Source: Verrucomicrobiota bacterium
GTDB lineage: Bacteria; Verrucomicrobiota; Verrucomicrobiia; Limisphaerales; J093
Length of the DNA stretch: 64,000 bases
Assembly (NCBI GenBank): GCA_029556615.1
Contig: JAKQDD010000236.1
Location: forward strand, 124,001-188,000
Direction: 5' to 3'
A program made the translations under genes and the position numbers. Positions within the stretch are counted from its first letter, which is position 1, and each line of letters starts with the position of its first letter. Below, piece after piece: positions 60,862 to 64,000 of the stretch. Under the pieces are notes generated by a model that was not told the DNA's origin, ran no database searches, and saw nothing but the letters and a program-made list of their open reading frames with translations.

Positions 60862-63642
60862 TGCTGAGCTGGTGGTTGGGGCTGCCGTCAAGGTCGTGGG
60901 GGTATTGGGCCCCGGGCGTAGCGTGCGCTCGATGTAATCAGGCCAGAGGGGGCAATTGAGGTCGATCCAGCACTTGACGCGGTGCATTTCATCCCTCGAG
61001 AGGCGGACATCGTAGTGGCCGGCGTCGAGCAGGGTCCAGAGGCGGCTCCGGACGGTTCCGAAGGTGAGGGGATCGGCCTTGTGATGCTCCTGGCCCCACG
61101 TGTAGTCGAAGTAATGCACCCAGCCCTGGGTGATGAGTGTGCGATAGGAGGCGGGGATGCGGTCTGCGGCCCGGGTGCCGGTGAAATCGAGGTGGCGCGG
61201 ATCGGAGGCGTCATGGCATCGGACGCAGTGGGTGTCCCAGACAGGCTGCACCTGGCGTTCGTAGGCGATGGGCCCGGTGCCCCAGGACGGGGGTTCGGGG
61301 GCTGCAGGGGGGCGGCGGAGGGCCATGAGGGACCGTGCGGGAGCGGCGAGCGACCGGTGTTCGTGGCAGCCGATGCAGCCGCGGCGCTCGCCGGGTTGGA
61401 GTTGGAGCACGCTGCGCATCCGTTGCACTTCGGTGAGATTCTCGTCCAGGGCCTGGAAATAGAGGACCTTGCCGGCGGGCGCGGTGAAGGTGGCGGAGCC
61501 ATCCGGTTCGACCGGGACGAGGCCGAGGGAGGCTTTGGCGACGTAGCTGGGCCAGCCGTTGGGGCCCCGCACGAGGTGGGTGGGCGACGCGTAGAAGTCC
61601 TCGAAGGGCGGATGATCCTGGCGGTATTCGCCGTTGGGCAGGCGCTCGAGGTCGGCGCGGACCTCCTGGCAGACACGCAAGTACTTGACGGTGCCGCGGG
61701 GGACGTGGGGTTCGAGTCCACGGTGGACATCCTGGAGCACCAGGACGCCGGGCAAGTCCGGACCGGCTTCGGGATCGGGTGCCGGGAGGCGCGCCGGGAT
61801 GGGTTCGGGCCGCAGCGGCGTCGGGGACATGCTCCCGATCGCGGGGTCCAAGTGCAGCAGCTCGCGGTTGCCGTAGCGATCGATGACGTAGAGCCCGAAG
61901 TGATCCTGGGGCGCATGACTGACGAGGATCAGGTCGCGCGCGATGGGGATGGGATCTCGGAAGCACTCGCGTTGGGCCCAGGTCATGTGGTAGCGGGGGG
62001 GGCAATCGGGGGTGAGGTTGGTGATGGCGCTGGGGTTGAACCGGCCCCGCTGGACATCGACAAGGGCGATCGGGCCGTTGAGGTCGCCGCCATGGGAGAT
62101 GAGGGTGCAACAGATCTCGTCGGTGCCCGGGACCTCGCGGCCGTTCATGTAGCAGCAGAGGGTGTTGTTTCCGAAGATCAGCTCCGGGTGGGTGCCATCG
62201 GGGCGAATGGCCCAGAGCGTGTGGCCGAAGTCCGCGCCCTTGTCGAGGTATTCGGACCGGGTCCAGAGAATGCGGCCGTCGCGCATTACCGACGGTGCCC
62301 ATTCGCTGAGGTTGGCATGGGAGAGGGCCCGGACGTTGCCGCCGTCGGCGTCCATGCGGAACAGGACGAAGGCCTGGGGTCGCCAGCAGAGGAACCGCGC
62401 CCGGCAGCGCGTCGAGATGAAGGCCAGACCGCCATCGGGCAGAGGGCAGGGGTAATAATCGTGGAACGGTCCTTCAGTCAGGGTTCGCAATCCGGTGCCG
62501 TCTGCGTTCACCGTCTGGAGATGGTAGTATCCCGGGTCGGACGTCCGGTAAGCAAAGTAGACGCGGCGGGCGTCGGCGCTGGGCATGGGATCGCGGGCGA
62601 CCCCGGCCCCGGCGTCGAAGAGGACCGAGACCGTTGCTGTCGAGGGATCGAGGCGGCCGTCTCGGATGGGGATGTCGAGGACGCGGATGCCGCCGCCGGG
62701 CCGCCATCGGGCGTCGAGGATATCGCTGTAGTTATGAGAGGGTTCGTAGGCCTGGCGGGCGACGAACAGGATCCGCGCGAGCGGCGCGAGGTCGGGATCA
62801 CGGAGGAACAAGCGTCGTTTGGCGGCGCGGGCCTCGAGGCAGATGGCCTCCTGCGACTCGTTGAGCGTCGGGCGGACCGCTGAGGAGGGGGGCTGGGCGA
62901 GGCGTTGGCGCAGGGTGTTCAGCTCATCCCGCTCGTTTTGCACGTCAACACCCTTGGCTGCCAGGCGGTCGGCAAGTTCCGTCATTTGCCGGAGCACGCG
63001 TTCGGCGGGCGGTGTGGGGTCAATGCGCCCCCAGGTCTCCTGTTCGCAGAGGAAGGCGTACCGGAGGAGCTCCTCTGGATCGCGCGACGCAGGGCGCGGG
63101 ATACGAGTGACGGCGCGGCAGACCGGAGTCCACTGTTGGCCGTCCAGGGAGAGATGGACCTCGAGATCTGTGGGGAGACGATCGCGGAAGCGGCCCGAGC
63201 GGTCGCGGGAGAAGACGACGGTGTCGACGACTGACGAGCGGGGCAGCACGATTTGGGCCCACTCGTCCGCGGTGCCGGCGGCGATCCAGCTGTGGTCATT
63301 CCCGTAACGGCCGTCGTTTAAGTGGCCGATCTGGTGGATGGCGTAGCCCTGAAGACAGGAACCGGCCCTGGCCGTCGACCCTTGGGCGGTGAGGGCGAGG
63401 TTGGCGGTATCGCCCGGGCCGTAGACTTCGAGTTCGTCGAAGCACGGCTGGCCGTTTTCGGACTCCCGGATGACGACGCGGATGTAGCGGGCTTCGGTGG
63501 GGGGGAAGACCAGGCGATTGGGCCGGTCCGGCTCGACCTGGATGCGGCGCGGGGGCGGCGGGGTCGGGTCGGCTGCCCGTGGAGACGGCAGGAACAGCAG
63601 GCTCGATCCGATCGCGACCAGAGCGATGATGCGCAGTTTCAT
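60856..63642 (-). CDS. HzsA-like secreted dihaem cytochrome with N-terminal discoidin-like domain
   Basis: A 928-residue paralogue of the gene at 58.1 kb. ATG 63642 follows a GGGAGAGGAC ribosome-binding site and opens a signal peptide (KLRIIALVAIGSSLLFLP). It differs by an extra N-terminal discoidin/F5-8C-like sandwich (RYIRVVIRESENGQPCFDEL). Propeller blades (FDAGAGVARDPMPSADARRV, LQTVNADGTGLRTLTEG) and the HZS-alpha-like C-terminus with two CxxCH sites follow (CIGCH 756-760, CVRCH 806-810). Both paralogues share ROCxxCHEH-type first sites in the form GCHEH. The gene is divergent from the start of the next gene. Confidence 0.75.
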   Translation of the reverse strand: MKLRIIALVAIGSSLLFLPSPRAADPTPPPPRRIQVEPDRPNRLVFPPTEARYIRVVIRESENGQPCFDELEVYGPGDTANLALTAQGSTARAGSCLQGYAIHQIGHLNDGRYGNDHSWIAAGTADEWAQIVLPRSSVVDTVVFSRDRSGRFRDRLPTDLEVHLSLDGQQWTPVCRAVTRIPRPASRDPEELLRYAFLCEQETWGRIDPTPPAERVLRQMTELADRLAAKGVDVQNERDELNTLRQRLAQPPSSAVRPTLNESQEAICLEARAAKRRLFLRDPDLAPLARILFVARQAYEPSHNYSDILDARWRPGGGIRVLDIPIRDGRLDPSTATVSVLFDAGAGVARDPMPSADARRVYFAYRTSDPGYYHLQTVNADGTGLRTLTEGPFHDYYPCPLPDGGLAFISTRCRARFLCWRPQAFVLFRMDADGGNVRALSHANLSEWAPSVMRDGRILWTRSEYLDKGADFGHTLWAIRPDGTHPELIFGNNTLCCYMNGREVPGTDEICCTLISHGGDLNGPIALVDVQRGRFNPSAITNLTPDCPPRYHMTWAQRECFRDPIPIARDLILVSHAPQDHFGLYVIDRYGNRELLHLDPAIGSMSPTPLRPEPIPARLPAPDPEAGPDLPGVLVLQDVHRGLEPHVPRGTVKYLRVCQEVRADLERLPNGEYRQDHPPFEDFYASPTHLVRGPNGWPSYVAKASLGLVPVEPDGSATFTAPAGKVLYFQALDENLTEVQRMRSVLQLQPGERRGCIGCHEHRSLAAPARSLMALRRPPAAPEPPSWGTGPIAYERQVQPVWDTHCVRCHDASDPRHLDFTGTRAADRIPASYRTLITQGWVHYFDYTWGQEHHKADPLTFGTVRSRLWTLLDAGHYDVRLSRDEMHRVKCWIDLNCPLWPDYIERTLRPGPNTPTTLTAAPTTSSAP

Positions 63643-63735
63643 GTCCTCTCCCAACCGAGGGCCACTTTGCACGTTGCCAGGTGCTTTTCAAGGCTTGGGT
63701 TGCGGTGGCCCCCGGGGTCGGCCTATGCTCCGCGC

Positions 63736-64000
63736 ATGCGCGAAGCGACTCGGCGCCGCCGTGAGCCTGTTGTCGAGAGGCGATCGACACCGGAGGGGAG
63801 TATTGGAATTCAGGATCGGCCGGGCGCCTGTTGGCGGAAGGTCCGTGGGCTGGCGATCGTTGCGGCCGCGGCATGGCTGTCCCCGTTCGAGGGCGGGGGG
63901 ATGCTGGCGCTGGGCGCCGCGGCGGAGATCCGGCCGGCGCCGCAGCAGTTTCTTCAGGAGATCGCGGTGGCGTCCGAGTGTCCGGCGGGATGGCCGAAGG
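63736..64000 (+). CDS. Start of a secreted protein, unidentified (runs off the right edge)
   Basis: ATG 63736 opens a frame that remains open to the right edge (88 codons visible). After a basic leader there is a hydrophobic stretch (LAIVAAAAWLSPFEGGGMLA), then EIRPAPQQFLQEIAVASECP, probably the mature start of an exported protein. The family cannot be named from this piece. A second frame from ATG 63725 is Arg-rich and looks like a shadow. The 93 bases shared with the divergent HzsA-like gene should hold both promoters. Confidence 0.4.
   Translation, partial: MREATRRRREPVVERRSTPEGSIGIQDRPGACWRKVRGLAIVAAAAWLSPFEGGGMLALGAAAEIRPAPQQFLQEIAVASECPAGWPK

Noticed and set aside
45217..60870. Shared GGGTCAGGGTGCTG-like string at the ends of two minus-strand genes (45.2 and 60.86 kb)
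   Set aside because: Both cover an Ala-Pro-stop ending, so codon coincidence explains most of the match; no flanking similarity was seen.
60982..62883. Plus-strand 633-codon open frame across the second HzsA-like gene
   Set aside because: It is antisense to a gene with signal peptide, propeller and haem motifs, and has no domain of its own.
58112..63642. Hydrazine synthase and anammox metabolism
   Set aside because: Only the alpha-like family is seen, as two secreted paralogues beside glycosidases. No beta/gamma subunits or other anammox genes are present.

Overview
The window is a GC-rich stretch of a Gram-negative bacterial genome. It most likely comes from a heterotroph of the Verrucomicrobiota/Planctomycetota group (Pedosphaera/Limisphaera-like). 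The case rests on several things seen together: pseudopilins with the extended FTLIELLVVIAIIAILAGM...LPALAKAK N-terminus, many formylglycine sulfatases, autotransporter-associated beta-strand proteins, a PEP-CTERM tail, a NanM-symporter fusion, HzsA-like dihaem proteins and a hopanoid-type HpnD/HpnK pair. No phylogenetic marker was searched, so this placement is an inference.

Layout. 1-1.5 kb: start of an outer-membrane barrel gene and a membrane-anchored esterase-like hydrolase. 1.8-7.1 kb: a gene graveyard with remnants of a B12/radical-SAM protein, a hydrolase, an IS1182 transposase, a CotH/lamin-tail protein, a nitrilase, a beta-helix protein, a Tat-exported protein and an ECF sigma factor, butted together by deletions. 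7.0-21 kb: a plus-strand glycan-degradation block with a GH106-like glycosidase, a six-hairpin glycosidase, one broken and two intact sulfatases, a sialidase, N-acetylneuraminate lyase, a broken NanM-Na+/solute symporter fusion and a GntR stump. 21.3-26.5 kb: surface proteins (PEP-CTERM fragment, a 1.2k-residue beta-strand-repeat protein with a frameshift at a G9 tract, a pseudopilin). 26.6-32.3 kb: a translationally coupled operon (five genes joined by four ATGA overlaps) with sulfatase and sialidase remnants, an intact sulfatase, a sialidase-like protein and an HpcH/HpaI aldolase, followed by a D-2-hydroxyacid dehydrogenase. 32.4-44.9 kb: minus-strand housekeeping and regulation (ABC ATPase and binding protein, HtpX, SMR-like protein, HpnK, HpnD, small membrane protein, NtrC-type regulator, histidine kinase, CoaC, Gmk, YicC, pseudopilin). 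45.2-49.7 kb: a secreted ADP-ribosylglycohydrolase-fold protein, tRNA-His directly followed by hisS, and a broken ECF sigma/membrane-protein pair. 49.6-52.4 kb: two inverted-repeat mini-elements, a two-subunit class I fumarase and hypAB. 52.5-64 kb: an esterase-glycosidase fusion, a GH36-like alpha-galactosidase with an NPCBM domain, two convergent HzsA-like dihaem proteins and the start of a further secreted protein.

How the genes fit together. The secreted sulfatases, sialidases and glycosidases would strip sulfate and sialic acid from complex anionic glycans. NanA, an epimerase-symporter, the aldolase and the hydroxyacid dehydrogenase would take up and process the released sugars and acids. 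Part of this pathway is eroding: intact and broken paralogues lie side by side, and many breaks are clean deletions that leave long chimeric reading frames. The housekeeping genes from 32.8 to 48.6 kb are intact, so decay is concentrated in the accessory parts. The most unusual observation is tRNA-His: it encodes no G-1, has discriminator A73 and a G1-U72 pair, and lies 18 bases upstream of a HisRS gene with the motif-2 wording of the divergent, alphaproteobacterial/eukaryote-like type.
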